DNA of 64,000 bases from Dugong dugon (GCA_030035585.1 CM057469.1:113438650-113502649); one strand, 5' to 3'. Counted from the stretch's first letter, positions 46,997 through 60,178 are shown. The notes: a model not told the origin generated them from the sequence alone. Numbers and translations: made by a program.

Positions 46997-48551
46997 AAAG
47001 CATTAAAAATAACTTTCTTTGGACATTACTAAAAATGTTTTAGTGCTCCAAATATGAAGTAGACATTTCTTTTAGAATAAAGGAAAAATCTAATGATGAA
47101 TAACAAATATTTTCTTGTAAATATATCTCTGAATCAAGACAATAACAGAATTTGATGTCCACATCATCATTATGGACAGAACTTGCTGAAAATATACAAC
47201 AGGAAAAGTAAAGTCAGTAGACATTAGCATTCAATTTTTCAGAGCCCTAAGCAGGCAGATTAATGGGCTAGTTAACAAAGTGCAAGCCTTTCAGAGGTGG
47301 CTGTGAAAAGAACAATTACAGAACCTCTGGTGTTAGAGAAAGAGTTGAAGACAGAACAGAATTTTGCAACTCATAATGAGTCGGGTTATAATGAAATCTA
47401 CTTCAGTAATGAGAGAACAATAGACTTGAAACATGGATCCCTGAAGCAGTGATGAGTTAACCTTTAACAAAAAGCATTTTGCGATCTAGTTAAGAGAAAG
47501 GAGTGAAAGCTCAGATTCTTTAAATCTCATTAGTTGAAAACTTCCACTGCGCACACTAAAGATCAGGTTCATTATAACTGGAGGCCTCACCTATATAGGA
47601 ATAATAATTGTTTTCACCAGGATATTATTTGAAACTAAACTAAGAAAGAAAGAGTCTTAAACATTCACGGTCACTGGAAACAAAGCAAAATAAAGCAACA
47701 GCCTGGACTCATTTCATTTTTTCAGAATTTACGTTTTCACCTTTAGCGGGAGGTTGTCATATTTCTCTTGAGCTTTCATTAATGATGCAGTTGGAGTTCC
47801 AATTAAAAATTCAAAGTGAGAAAATAACAGTAGTTCCCTGTCCCTGAGAAAATCAGAGTCTGCATGTTTCCCTTGCCACCATCTTGCCACAACTATGTTG
47901 AAATGTAAAAACAAATGCAACAGGAGAACCTGATGTGCTACTGATTAGAGTTTCTAGTTGCAAGCAACAGAAAAACCTGGCAGTTATTGAAAGGATATTA
48001 AATGATTCAGAATCGCCAGGCATCCTTGAGACCAGACTTGGGAAGCAACTGGAATCAAGGGTAAATATATGCCATGAGATCTGTCCACCGCCTCTGTTGA
48101 TGAATGCTGATGTTCTTGCTGGTCTCACTGATGCTGATGAATAGGGTGCAGGATTTCATTGTTGGCACTGCTTTCCCCGGAAAACCAATGTTGTTGCTAC
48201 CACCACCATTGCCAAAATTCAATCTACAATGTTCCCACTTCTATGTATCACTAATTCTTATTTCAAGGTCAGAATGTGTATCTAAATGTTGTCATCTATA
48301 TCCTTTGCCTGCCTTTTTGCTGCAAGGACAGCTGACCTCTCAGTTTCTTTAGTGGAAAGAGGATTCTGGTTCCTTTGAAGACAGAGAGAAACTTCCCAAG
48401 TATAGAAGAGGAGTCTGATGATGAACAAGCAAAAATGATTAATATATTATCTACAACTATAACTTTGGTGGTTCAATGTTAATATATATGCTTCTTACCT
48501 ATACTTCAAAGAGTTTTACCTACTATAATGCAAATATCCCATATTACAAGC

Positions 48552-48650
48552 AAAACATTTCACCAAAAAGAGACATCTAAAGTCATATAATTTACTGTGC
48601 CACCAAATCATGATCTAAGGGTGTAGTTGAATGTTCCTTTACTTCCATTT
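48552..48650 (+). repeat. Direct repeat copy 2
   Basis: Partner of 46901-46996 with roughly 10-15% differences and one 2-bp insertion. Confidence 0.85.
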
Positions 48651-48880
48651 CAATGCTTTACTTCCTTTTCATCTATCCAGTAGGCAATGTTCCTTTACTT
48701 CCATTTCATCTATACAGTAGGCAAACTACTGACTAAACCATAAGGCTAGCCCAATGCATTATATTTAATAATGGGAAAAATGAGAGAAAAATAAAATAAG
48801 TATTCTCTCTCCCAACACACACAAATACACATGGGAAGGAAGAGAACAAATGTATGTAGTACATTCCTCAATTCCATGAG

Positions 48881-50514
48881 TGTTGTTGTTAGGTGCCATC
48901 AAGTCTGTGCTCACTTATAGCAACCCCACGTACAACAGAACGAAACACTGCCCAGTCCTGCACCATCCTCATAATCACTGTTATGCTTGAGCCCACTGTA
49001 GCAGCTACTGTCCGTCCATCTCTTGAAGGTCTTTCTCTTTTTCGCTGACCCTCTACCAGGCATGATGTCCTTCCCCAGGGACTGGTCCCTCCTGATAACA
49101 TATCCAAAGTACGTAAGACTAAATCTCTCCATCCTTGCTTCTAAGGAGCATTCTGGCTGTACTTCTTCCAAGAAAGATTTATTCGTTCTCCTGGCAGTCC
49201 ATAGTATATTCAACATTCTTTGGCAACACCACAATACAAAGGCATCAATTCTTCTTGGTCTTCCTTATTCATTGTTCAGCTTTCACATGCATATGAGGCT
49301 ATTGAAAACACCATCGCTTGGATCAGGAGCACCTTAGTTCTCCTCAAAGTGACATCTTTGCTTTTTAACACTTTAAACAGGTCTTTGCAGTGGATTTGCC
49401 CAATGCAATGCCTCATTTGATTTCTTGACTGCTGCTTCTGTGGACGTTGATTGTGGATCCAAGTAAAATGAAATCCTTGACAGCTTCAATCTTTTAGTGG
49501 ATTTGCCCAATGCAATGCCTCATTTGATTTCTTGACTGCTGCTTCCGTGGGGTTGATTGTGGATCCAAGCAAAATGAAATCCTTGACAGCTTCAATCTTT
49601 TCTCCATTTATAATAATGTTACTTATTAGTCCAGTTGTGAGGACTTTTGTTTTCATTATGTTGAAGTGTAATCCATACAGAAGGCTGTAGTCTTTGATCT
49701 TCATCAGTAAGTGCTTCAAGTTCTCTTCACTTTCAGCAAGCAAGGCTATGTCATTTGCATATCACAGGTTGTCATTGTCTTTATACAATCCATTTTCTCA
49801 GATTATTTGTTCAGCATACAGATTGAATAAGTATGGTGAAAGGATACAAACCTGACGCACACCTTTCCTGACTTTAAACCATGCAGTATTCCCTTGTTCT
49901 GTTAGAACTACTGCTTCTTGGTCTGGGTACAGTTTCCTCATGAGCACAACTAAGTGTCCTAGAATTTCCATTCTTCACAATGTTATCCATAATTTGTTAT
50001 GATCCACATAGTAAAATGCTTTTGTATAATCAATAAAACACAGGTGAACAACTTTCTGGTATTGTCTACTTTCAGCCGAGATCCACCTGCCATCAGTAAT
50101 GATATCTCTTGTTCACATCCTCTTTTGAATCCAGCTTGAATTTCTGGCAGTTCCCTGTGGATGTACTGCTACAGCCGCTTTTGAATGATCTTTAGCAAAA
50201 TTTTACTTATATGTGATATTAATGATATTGTTCGATAATTTCTGCATTCTGTTGGATCATCTTTCTTTGCAATAGACATTAATAGGGATCTCTTCCAGTC
50301 AGTAGGCCAGGCAGCTGTCTTCCAAATTTCTTGGCCTCGATGAATGAGCATTTCCAGTGCTTCATCCATTTGTTGAAACATCTCAGTTGGTATTCCATCA
50401 ATTCCTGGAGCCTTGCTTTTGCCAATGCATTCAGTTGCAGCTTGGACTTCTTCCTTCAGTACCATTTGTTCTTGATTATATGTTACCTCCTGAAATGGTT
50501 TAACATTGACCAAG
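48881..50514 (-). mobile_element. RTE LINE, 5'-truncated, 1.6 kb
   Basis: This is the longest single-orientation RTE copy. On the minus strand it runs from PFQEVTYNQEQMVLKEEVQA and SKAPGIDGIPTEMFQQMDEA, through EENLKHLLMKIKDYSLLYGL and MLNILWTARRTNKSFLEEVQ, to the 3' tail at 48883. The ORF is broken by frameshifts. A 107-bp internal tandem duplication lies at 49390-49602. Confidence 0.94.
49390..49602. repeat. 107-bp tandem duplication inside RTE
   Basis: Bases 49390-49496 are repeated at 49497-49602, with about four differences and one missing base. Other RTE copies here have this segment once. Confidence 0.95.
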
Positions 50515-50524
50515 AAGCATAGAG

Positions 50525-50735
50525 CCCTAGTTAACGCCACAGGCACTGGAGTAAGACAGTAACGGGTTAATTCCAACCAAGCCAGTTACTGGCTGGGCAA
50601 GACACTTAATACCCACCGAGCTTCAGTTTCCCCACCTCTAAAGAAGAGAGAATATTGTTATCTCCTTTTCTTTAATAAGATAATGTAGTGAAAGTGCTTA
50701 GCACTTTGCCTACCATTGTGAGTACTGGATTCACT
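50525..50735 (+). repeat. MIR
   Basis: CAGTTACTGGCTGGGCAAGA, CACTTAATACCCACCGAGCT, TCAGTTTCCCCACCTCTAAA and AAAGTGCTTAGCACTTTGCC are MIR landmarks in order. Confidence 0.87.
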
Positions 50736-51784
50736 GAATCAGGGGTAATAGTGAAAACATTTTGAAACCAGCCCAGCACGGTTACAGGTCTATCAGAGCT
50801 GATTCAGGCCTTAACATGGGAGCAGGGTGGTGGGGGACTGGCAGTGACTTTTAATGGTTGATACAGGAAGTCCAGAGGAGGGGCCGGGATCACAGGGCAC
50901 ATGTGGGGAGTGCCTGGGCAGTCATGTTTCATCAAACCAGTCAGGAGTATTTCAGTCTTTTAGCAATTTGCACAGCCGGGATGTGACTGCTGATTAACAG
51001 CCCATCCTAGAAACAAACAGTAGTAATGAGGGTGCTGGAGGTAGCAAGGGAGTTGTGATAATAACGTTGTCACTTACTAAGGAGAAGCAGAAAGACATAA
51101 ATCACTGAACACGTAAAAAGACACTATGAGAAGTTAAGTGAAAAAATAATAATAATACTCCACCCATAATGGAGCAGGGTGAAAAAAAAAAAGCCATAAA
51201 TTGAATGCAAATGATGTCCTTGAAATTTCAAAGCACTACAGTTGCTCAATAGATTTTAACAGAATAAAAATGTGACTCATTATTCTTGGAAATAGGAGCA
51301 CTCCATAATGTTTGGGTTTTCCTTTATGAAACAATTAATTTTCAAGAGAAATTTAATTTTGTTTGTCAGTGTTTTCTTCTAACTAAATGGAAAACTCTTA
51401 TTGAGAGTTAATTATATTTCATTTTCTACAGTTTGTCAGAAAAGAGGAAAAAGTTGGTTTCTGAGCCATTTTTTTATACAAAAGAAAATAATATTCATAT
51501 TCAACTGCCCGTTTTAGTTTTGTATGTTTCTATTTTAAAGCAATAGCTATGATTACAGAATCATTCTCATTTTGAGACTATTTATTTCAAGTAACATCCA
51601 TTATCAATTAGGTGCTGAGATAGTCAAGAGGATACAATAATTGATTACAGTGTGGTATTTGTGAGCGAGACCAAAATGTAAGCTCAGTGCTAGCCTACAT
51701 GGTGGGCTTGGCTCCTATCAATTCCTCCCTTTTCAGCTGACTCCAGAAATACAAGTCTCTTTTCCAGTCACTAGAGGAGGCCAA
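50736..51784. other. Unique non-coding DNA
   Basis: No gene or recognised repeat. It includes an (AAT)n run of four or five units near 51148. Confidence 0.5.
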
Positions 51785-52125
51785 GCTTAGGCTTGCCTTA
51801 GGTTCTTTACACTTATTCTGTCATTTTCTGAGATACTCTTTGCATGTTTGTCTTCTTCCCAAAACTAAGCTTAAATGCCACCTTCTCAGAGAGGCCTTAC
51901 ATGACTATTTTAATTAAAGTAGCAACAATGCCCCACCTGTCACTTTCTAACTCATTCCTTGTTTTACTACCTTGGAGACTTACTATTATCCAAAACTATT
52001 TATGTGTTTATGAAATTATCATTCACACCCCAAATATAAACTCCATTAGGACAAAATTGTGGTGTGGTCACCATTGTCCTTAGTAATATGAACAGGTTTT
52101 CAGCACTTAGTAAGGACACAAAAAT
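51785..52125 (-). mobile_element. L2 LINE 3' fragment
   Basis: Antisense order: AAGCTTAAATGCCACCTTCT, CAGAGAGGCCTTACATGACT, CACTTTCTAACTCATTCCTT, ATAAACTCCATTAGGACAAA, CAGCACTTAGTAAGGAC. This is the usual L2 3' region with the terminal part retained. Confidence 0.87.
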
Positions 52126-52308
52126 ACTTTTTTAATAAAAGCAGTAACAGAAAGCAAAACCAAATCACATGATTTTCAATTATATAGGGTATGGAATTGT
52201 TAGAATGTTACATTACTTTTGAAAAAGGCTAATTGTTAGTATATATATCACAAACAGATACCCTTGGGCATTATCTACAACCTAATCCATGTGAATCTTT
52301 TTTTGTAA

Positions 52309-52426
52309 TTGTACTTTAGACGAAGTTTTACAGAACAAACTCGTTTCTCATTAAACAATTAGTATACTTGCACTTCAGATGAAGGTTTACAGAACAAACT
52401 AGTTTCTCATTAAACGATTCGTATAC
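52309..52426. repeat. Tandemly doubled L1 3' terminus (2 x 59 bp)
   Basis: TTTACAGAACAAACT(C/A)GTTT followed by CTCATTAAAC is present at 52309-52367 and again at 52368-52426. The other L1 copies carry this unit once. Confidence 0.92.
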
Positions 52427-55400
52427 ATATTGTTTTGTGACATTGGTTGCCAACACCACAACATGTCAACACTCTCCCTTTCTCAACCTTGGGTCCCCAC
52501 TACCAGCTTTCCTGTCCCCTCCTGCCTTCTCGTCCTTCACCCCTTGGCTGGTGTGCCCCTTTAGCCTTGTTTTGTTTTATGGGCCTGTCTAAACTTCGGT
52601 TGAAGGGTGAACCTCAGGAGATACTTCATTACTGAGCTAAAAAGGTGTCCAGGGGCCATACTCTTGGGGTTTCTCTAGTCTCTGTCAGAATAATAATTCT
52701 GGTCTTTTTTCTTTTTATAGGAGTTAGAATTTTGTTCTACAATTTTCTCCAGCTCTGTCCGGGACCCTCTATTGCCATCCATGTCAGAGCATTCAGTGGG
52801 CACCATTTAGTTGTGCTGGACTCAGTCTGATGAAGGCTGTAGTACTTGTGGTGCATTAGTTCTTTGGACTAATCTTTCCCTTGTGTCTTTGGTTTTCCTC
52901 ATTCTCCCTTGCTCCAGACAAGGTGAGACCAGTGGAGTATCTTAGATGGCTGCTCACAAGCTTTTAAGACCCTAGACGTTACTCACCAAAGTAGAATGTA
53001 CAACCATTTTTTTGTAAACTGTGTTATGCCAGTTGAGCTAGTTGTTCCCTGAGACCATGGTCCCCACAGCCCTCAGCCCAGTAATTCAGTCCCTCAGGGA
53101 GTTTGGATGTATCTATGGAGCTTCCAAGACCTTGCCTGGGACAATTTGTGCTGGTTTCTCCAGTACTGTCTACTGCCTTACCCTTCACCAAAGTTACCAC
53201 TTATCTATTGTCTATTTAGCATATTTCCATACCCACTCCTCCCCTCCCTTGTAACCAACAAAGATTGTTTCATTTGGTGTGTAAACCTTTTCATGAGTTT
53301 TTGTAACAGGGGTCTCATGCAATATTTGTCCTTTTGTGATTGACTTAACTTCACTCAGCATAATACCCTCCAGATTCATCCATGTTGTGAGATGCTTCAC
53401 AGATTCATCATTGTTCTTAATCGTTGTGTAGTATTCCATTGAGGGTATGTACCATAGTTTGTCTATCCATTCATCTGTTGATGGGCATCTAAGCTGTTTC
53501 CATCTTTTTGCTATTGTGAACAAAGCTGCAATGAACTTGAGTGTGCATATGTCCATCCACGTGACGGCTTCTTATTTCTCTAGGATATATTCATAGGAGT
53601 GGGATTGCTGGATCATACAGTATTTCTACTTCAGGCTTTTTAAGGAAGCACCATATTGTTTTTCAAAATGGTTGTACCATTTTGCATTCCCATTCCCACC
53701 AGCAGTACATAAGAGTTCCAATGTTTGCGCAGCCTCTCCAACATTTGTTATTTTCTGTTTTTTTGATTTGTGCCAGTAATGTTGGGTTGAGACAGTATCT
53801 CACTGTGGTTTTGATTTGCGTTTCTCTAATGGCTAGTCATCGTGAGCATCTGCTCATGTGTCTGTTAGCCGCTTGAACGTCTTCTTTGGTTAAATGTCTG
53901 TTCATTTCCTTTGATCATTTTTTTAATTGGATTATTTGACTTTTTGTTGTAGAGGTGTTGGATTTTTCTGTAGATTTTAGAGATTAGAACTTTGTCAGAT
54001 TTATCATAGCTAAAATGTTTTCCCAATCTGTATGTTCTCTTTTTAATCTTTCAGTGAACACTTTGATGAGCATAAGTGTTTAATTTTTAGACGATCCCAA
54101 TTATTAAGCTTATCTTCTGGAGTTTGTGTGCTGTTAGTTATGGTTTGTATCTTGTTAATGCTGTGTATTAGGGCCACTAGCGTTGATCCTATTTTTTTCT
54201 TCTATGAACTTTATAGTTTTTCATTTTATATTTAGGTCTTTGATCTATTTTGAATTACTTTTTGTATTTGGTGTCAGCTATGAGTCCTGTTGCACTTTTT
54301 TGCAGATGGACATCCACTTTTGTCAGTATTATTTGTTAAAAAGACTGTCTTTGATGGACTTTGGGCCCTTGGTGAAGATCAGGTGACTTTAGGGGGATGG
54401 ATTTACATATGGGTTCTCAATTCTGTTCCATTGGTCAATGTATCTGTTGTTGTACCAGTACCAGGCTGTTTTGACTACCATAGCTATACAGCAGGTTCTG
54501 AGGTCAGATAGTGCAAGTCCACCTACTTTATTCTTCTTCGATAGTGCTTTACTTATCCGGGGCCTCTTCCCTTTCCATATAAAGTTAATGATTAGTTTTT
54601 CCATCTCTTTAAAGAATGTTGTTGGTATTTGGATAAGGGTTGCATTGTATTTGTAGATTGCTTTGGGTAGAATTGACATTTTCACAATATTGATTCTACC
54701 TATCCATGAGCATGTTATGCTTTTCCATTTATGGAGTTCTCTTTTGGTTTCTTCCAGTAATGTTTTGTAATTTTCTTTGTACAGGTCTTTTACATACCTG
54801 GTTAAACTTATTCCTAAGTATTTTATTTTTTTAGGGGCTGTAATCAATGGTATTGTTTTCCTGATTTCCTTTTCATTGTTGTCTTTATTGGTGTATAGGA
54901 ATCCAGCTGATTTTTGTATGTTTATCTTATATCCTGCTACTCTACTGAATCTATTAGTTCTAGTAGTTTTATCATGGAGTCTTTTAGGTTTTCTGTGTAT
55001 AGTGTCATATCAGTTGCAAATACAGACCATTTTGATACCAATTTGAATGTCTTTTTTTTTTTTCTTGCCTTATTGCTCTAGCTAGAATTTTCAGCACATT
55101 GTTAAATAGGAGTGATGATAAAGGGCATCCTTGTCTTGTTCCTGTTCTCAAAGAGAATGCTTTCAGCCGTTCTCCATTAAGAATGATGTTGGCTGTTGGT
55201 TTTAGATAGATGTCTTTTATTATGTTGAGTAATTTCCCTTCTGTACCTATTATATTGAGAGTTTTTATCAAAAATCAGTGTTGGACTTTGTCCAATACCT
55301 TTTCTGCCTCAGTTGAGATGATCATGTGATTCTTTTATTTTATTTCTGTGGTGAATTACACTGATTGATTTTCTAATGCTGAACCATCATGGCATACCTG

Positions 55401-58400
55401 GTATGAATCCCACTTGGTCGTGGTGTATTATTTTTTTGATATGATGCTTTTCTATTGGCTAGAATTTTGTTGAGAATTTTTGCATCTATGTTCACGGGGA
55501 ACATTGGTCTGTAATTCTCTTTTTTTGTGATGTTTTTGCCTGGTTTGCTATCAGGATTATGCTAGCTTCGTAGAATGAATTTGGAAGTATCCTTTCCTTT
55601 TCTGTGTTATGAAATAGCTTGAGTAGTACCAGTATAAGCTCTTCTCTGAATGTTTGGTAGAATTCTCCAATGAAGCCACCTGGGCCAGGGCTTTTTTGTT
55701 GTTGTTGGGAGGTTTTTTTTTTGTTGTTGTTTTTTAATTATCTTTTCAATCTCTTCTCTTTTTATGGGTCTGTTAAGATTTTCAATTTCAAGTTGTGTTA
55801 GTTTATGTAGGTAGTGTGTTTGTAGAAATTTGTCCATTCCCTCTAGGTTTTCAAATTTGTTGGAGTATGGTTTTTCGTACTACTCTCTTATGTTCCTTTT
55901 TATTTCATTTGGGTCTGCTGTAATGTCCCCCATTTCATTTCTTATTTGAGTTATTTGCATCCTTTCCTATTTTTCAATTTGGCCAACATTTTGTCAATTT
56001 TATTGATCCTTTCGAAGAACCAACTTTTGGTTTTGTTGATTCTTTCTATTGTTTTTCTATTCTCTATTTCACTTATTTCTGCTCTGATCTTTACCATTTC
56101 CTTTCTTCTGGTGGCTGTGGGCTTCTTTTGCTGTTCTCTTTCTATTTGTTCAAGTTGTGTAGCTAATGTTTTGATTTTGTCCCTTTATTCTTTTTTGATA
56201 TGTGCATCTATTGCTATAAATTGACTTCTGAGCACTGCCTTTGCTGCATCCTAAAGGTTTTGGCATGATATGTTTTCATTCTTCTTTGATTCTAGGATTT
56301 TTTTTAATTCTATCATTGATTTCTTCATTACACAGTTGTTTTTAAGCAAGATGTTATTCAGTTTCCATGCATTTTTTTTTTTCCCTTGCTCTTCCTCTTG
56401 TTAATTTCTACTTTGATGATGTTGTGGTCAGAGAAGATACTTTGTATTATCTCAATGTTTTGGATTTTGTTGAGGGTTGCTTTGTGGCCTAACATTGTAG
56501 TCTATTTTGAAAAATGTTTTATGTGCATTGGAAAAGAATGTGTATTTTGCAGCTGTTGGATGGGGTTCTATATATGTCTACAGATCAAGTTGCCTGATTG
56601 TGGCCTTTAGATGTTCTGTATCTTTGTTGAGTTTCTTTCTAGATGTTCTGTCCTTTGAAAAGAGTGGTGTGTTGAAGACTTCTACTGTTATTGTGAAACT
56701 GTCAATTTCTCTTTTCAGTGCTGTTAGAGTTTGTTTTGTGTATTTTGGAGCCTGTCATTGGGTGCATAGATATTTATTATGCTTATGTCTTCATGATGAA
56801 TTGTCCCTTTAATCATTATATAATGCCCTTCTTTATCTTTTATGATGGATTTTGTTCTAAAGCCTATTTATCTGAGATTAGTATTGCTGCTCCTTCTCTT
56901 TTTTTGGTGGCTGTTTGCTTGATATATTTTTTCCCATCATTTGATTTTTAATAAATTTACATCTTTGTTTCTAAGGTGTGTCTCTTGTAGACAGCATATT
57001 GATGGATCCTGTTTTTCAATCTATTCTGTCACTTTCTGTCTCTTTATGGGTGCATTTAGGCTATTTACATTCAGTGTAATTATTGATAGGTGTGAGTTTA
57101 TTGCTGTCATTTTGTAGTGCCTTTTTTTTTTTTCTTTTGTGGAGCTGACATTTTCTTTGTTCCTCTTATTCGCCTGTGCTGAATTCCTTTCTGTGTGTGT
57201 GGATTTGTTTTGTTTTGTTTTGTTTTTGTTTCTTTCCTTTTTGTAGGCTTTGTGTTTACTGAGAATTTATTATTATTTTTCTTTATTTTGATGAGTAGGT
57301 TTGTTAACTTTCTTTGTGGTTACCTTGAAATTTACCCTTTGATTCCTAAGGTTGAACCAGTCTTTTATTACTTGCTATCATCCTGACTTCTTCTCCATTA
57401 GAAAGTTCTATACCTACACCGTTTATTCCCTCTTTTGTTGTTTTGACGTTGTTGTTATTTACAGATTAACCTCTCTGGTTCCCTGTTGTAAATCTTTTAC
57501 TGTTGTTTTATTTTTGAGAGTTCATTACCTAGGTTAGTATCTGGCTGATGCTGTCTTGTGTCCTATTTTCAGGCTGTTGTCTAATGTTGGTTCTCTAACC
57601 AAAGGACTCCCTTTAATAATTACTGTAAGTTTTGTATAACTTTTACCTATTTCCTTAATTTCTGTTTATCTGGAAATTTCCTTATTTCACATCACATTTG
57701 AGCAAGATTTTTGCAGGATGTATTATTCTTGGCTGGCAATTTTTTTCTTTCAAGGTTCTATATATGTCAGCCCATTGTCCTCTTGCCTGCATGGTTTCTG
57801 ACAAGTAATCAGAGCTTAGTCTTATTGTTTACCTTCTGTATGTATTTTTTTCTCAGGCTGCTCAGGGATTCTTTCTTTGTCTTTGGTTTCAGTGAGTGTG
57901 ATTATGCTATGCCTTGGTGATTTTCTTTTGGGGTCTATCCTATATTGGGGTTTATTGCACTTCTTGGATGTTCAGCTTTTCATCTTTCATGATATTAGGG
58001 AAGTTTTCTGTCAGAAATTCTTCAATGATCATCTCTGTGTTTTCCATTTTCCCTGCTCTGGAATTCAAGCCACACACAAATTTATTCTTTTGGTTGTATC
58101 CCACATCATTCTCAGGGTTTCTTCATTTTTCTTCCTTCTTTTCTCTGATTTTTCCTCTAACAAAGTGGTATCCAAGGATTTGTCTTAGATTTTGCTGATT
58201 CTGTCTTCCATTGTTTCAAACCTGCTCCTCAGACCTTCTATGACACTATCAATTTCTGAAATCTTGTTTACCTTTTGCATTTATAATTGCTGCTTTTGTA
58301 TGATTTCTAGTTGTGAGTTTAGACATTTTTTGTTCCTGTATTATTTTTCTGAATTCTTCCATTTTTTTGTCTTTTCCATGATTTTTGTGTTTTCCATGGT

Positions 58401-58919
58401 TTTGTCTATTTTTCCCACATTTTTGTCTGCTTTATCCTTTATCTTTTGGATAGCCCTGAATATTAGCAATTTGAATTCCCTATCAGGTAGTTCCAGTGCC
58501 TTTTCTTCTAATGGAAGGTCATCTGGTGTTTTATTTTGGATGTCTACTGGAACCATCCTGTCCTGTTTTTTTTATGTTTTGATATTATCTGCTGTCTTTG
58601 GAACAATCAGTAATTATGTTCATTTTTATTGCTTGTAGATTTGTTTTGTCCTCCTTCTTTGTTTTATTTGGTTATGTCTGAATAGGCAGGCTGGGCGTTC
58701 TTTGTGGTTTGCCCATCTGTGGGGATGATACTTCTCACAGCTTTGTCCAATGAGCAGGGCCCATCCCTCAGCTTTGGTGAAGCAGGGCAGGTTCAGTGGA
58801 GGGGGAGGTACTGGTGTGGGTTGTTTGCCCCAAGTACTGGGACCAACAGGATGGGGCCAGGGGGCAATGCAGGCAGGTTCTAGTACACCATGCCTGTGCC
58901 ACTCAGGGGTGTGATGCTC

Positions 58920-59930
58920 AGCACATGGTGCAGATAGGTGGTGGCAGGTAGGATGTGATCTGTGGAGCTAAGTGGGTGTACGAAAGAAGAAAATAGGAAA
59001 GAGAAACAGAAGCCAAAAAAAAAAAAAAAAAAAAAAAACCCAAGTGCTGAAGGCACCTGCAGTTGGAGTGGTGCCATCCCACGGAAGCTGTGTGCCAGTG
59101 GATTTCTAGCCAGACGGTGTAGCTCAGCCCATCAAGAAGGGACAGATATGGCACATGCAGCTAGGTGGGTGGGAGGAAGGAAAGGAAGGAAGGGAGAGAG
59201 AGAGGTAATAAACTAGATTTTTTTAAAAAGAAAAGTACACATAGCCAGGTGGTCAGGAGAAATGAAAGTAGAAAGAGACAAGAAACCAAAGGGGGAGAAA
59301 AAAGATGCTTGGTAGTTGGGAGGAAGGAAAGGAAGAAAGGTAGAGAGAGACAAGAAACTGGAAAAAGAAAAAAATGCCCCAAGGGAGCCCTCTGGCTTGG
59401 TGGTGTGAACTGTGGAAGTGGCTCCCCAGCCAAGTGGCACTGCACAGCCTGTCTAGAATGAGGAGACATGGCACATGGTGCCAGTTGTCCAGAAGAAAAC
59501 GAAGCATGGTAGAGAGAGACAAGAAACCAAGATAAGAAAACAAGTCCCAAGGGATCCCACTGGCTTGCCAGCATGGACTGGGGAAGTGGCTCCCCAGCCA
59601 AGTGGTGCTGCACAGCCCATCTAGAAGGAGTGGCACCAGGTATTTGGGAGAAAGGAAAAGAAGGAAGGTAGAGAGAGACAAGAAATCAAGAAATGAAGAA
59701 AAACAAAAAAGAATATTGCTCCCAGGGAGCCCACTGCCTTGGCAGCTCAGACCCTGGAAGTGGCTCCTCAGCCATCTGCACAGCCTATCAAGAAGGAATG
59801 GAGATGGCACACAGAGCCAGGTGTTTGAGAGAAAGGAAAGATATAGGTGAGCGAGAAGAAACCAAAAGAAGTCCCAAAAAAAGCAACAAAAGCAAAAAAA
59901 AAAAAAAAAAAAAAGGCACTGAAGGAGGTG
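58920..59930 (-). promoter_or_regulatory. L1 5'UTR monomer array (168-bp period)
   Basis: The motif (T)GCACAGCC(T/C)(G/A)TC(T/A)A starts at 59445, 59613 and 59781, a strict 168-bp spacing. A related CTCAGCCCATCAAGAAGG lies at 59125. Each monomer combines a GGCTCC(C/T)CAGCCA block with a purine-rich AGGAAAG...GAGAGACAAGAAA block. Tandem monomers carrying the promoter are known from rodent L1; here promoter function is inferred from position at the L1 5' end. Confidence 0.7.
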
Positions 59931-60147
59931 GCTGGTGTGGGTAGGGCAAATCCAAGTGGCAAGGAGCCAGTGTCTTCCCGGCCAAATGACCATGCTCCAC
60001 CAGAAAGTGGCAGAGCCTAAGTAGGGGGAATAAGGGTGGGAAGTGGGGAAGCATGTATCACTGGTTATCGGGTGCTCTGTCTCCTGCTGGGAGCTCTATG
60101 AAGCTGCCTTCTCTTACTTCCTGTCTGCCTTTCTTGATGGCTGAGGG

Positions 60148-60178
60148 GTCCAACATGGCGAATCCATGCCATGTTAGC
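60148..60178. promoter_or_regulatory. Two opposed YY1-like sites in L1 5'UTR
   Basis: CCAACATGGC at 60150-60159 (core CCATGTT on the minus strand) and CCATGTT at 60169-60175 on the plus strand match the YY1 core CCATNTT. They lie about 220 bp inside the L1 5' end. Function is inferred from the motif alone. Confidence 0.35.

Larger units (their letters stand above)
46601..48880. other. Unique non-coding DNA with a local direct repeat
   Basis: No gene. A sequence of about 95 bp at 46901-46996 recurs in the same orientation at 48552-48650. A 37-bp piece at 48687-48723 repeats the flanks of the preceding 58 bp. Near 47940-48150 the sequence resembles a common but unnamed interspersed repeat (CTAGTTGCAAGCAACAGAAA). 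Confidence 0.55.

Noticed and set aside
55946..58638. Series of hydrophobic plus-strand ORFs (92-148 aa) resembling membrane proteins
   Set aside because: They are antisense translations of A-rich L1 ORF1/ORF2; T-rich codons give false hydrophobic stretches.
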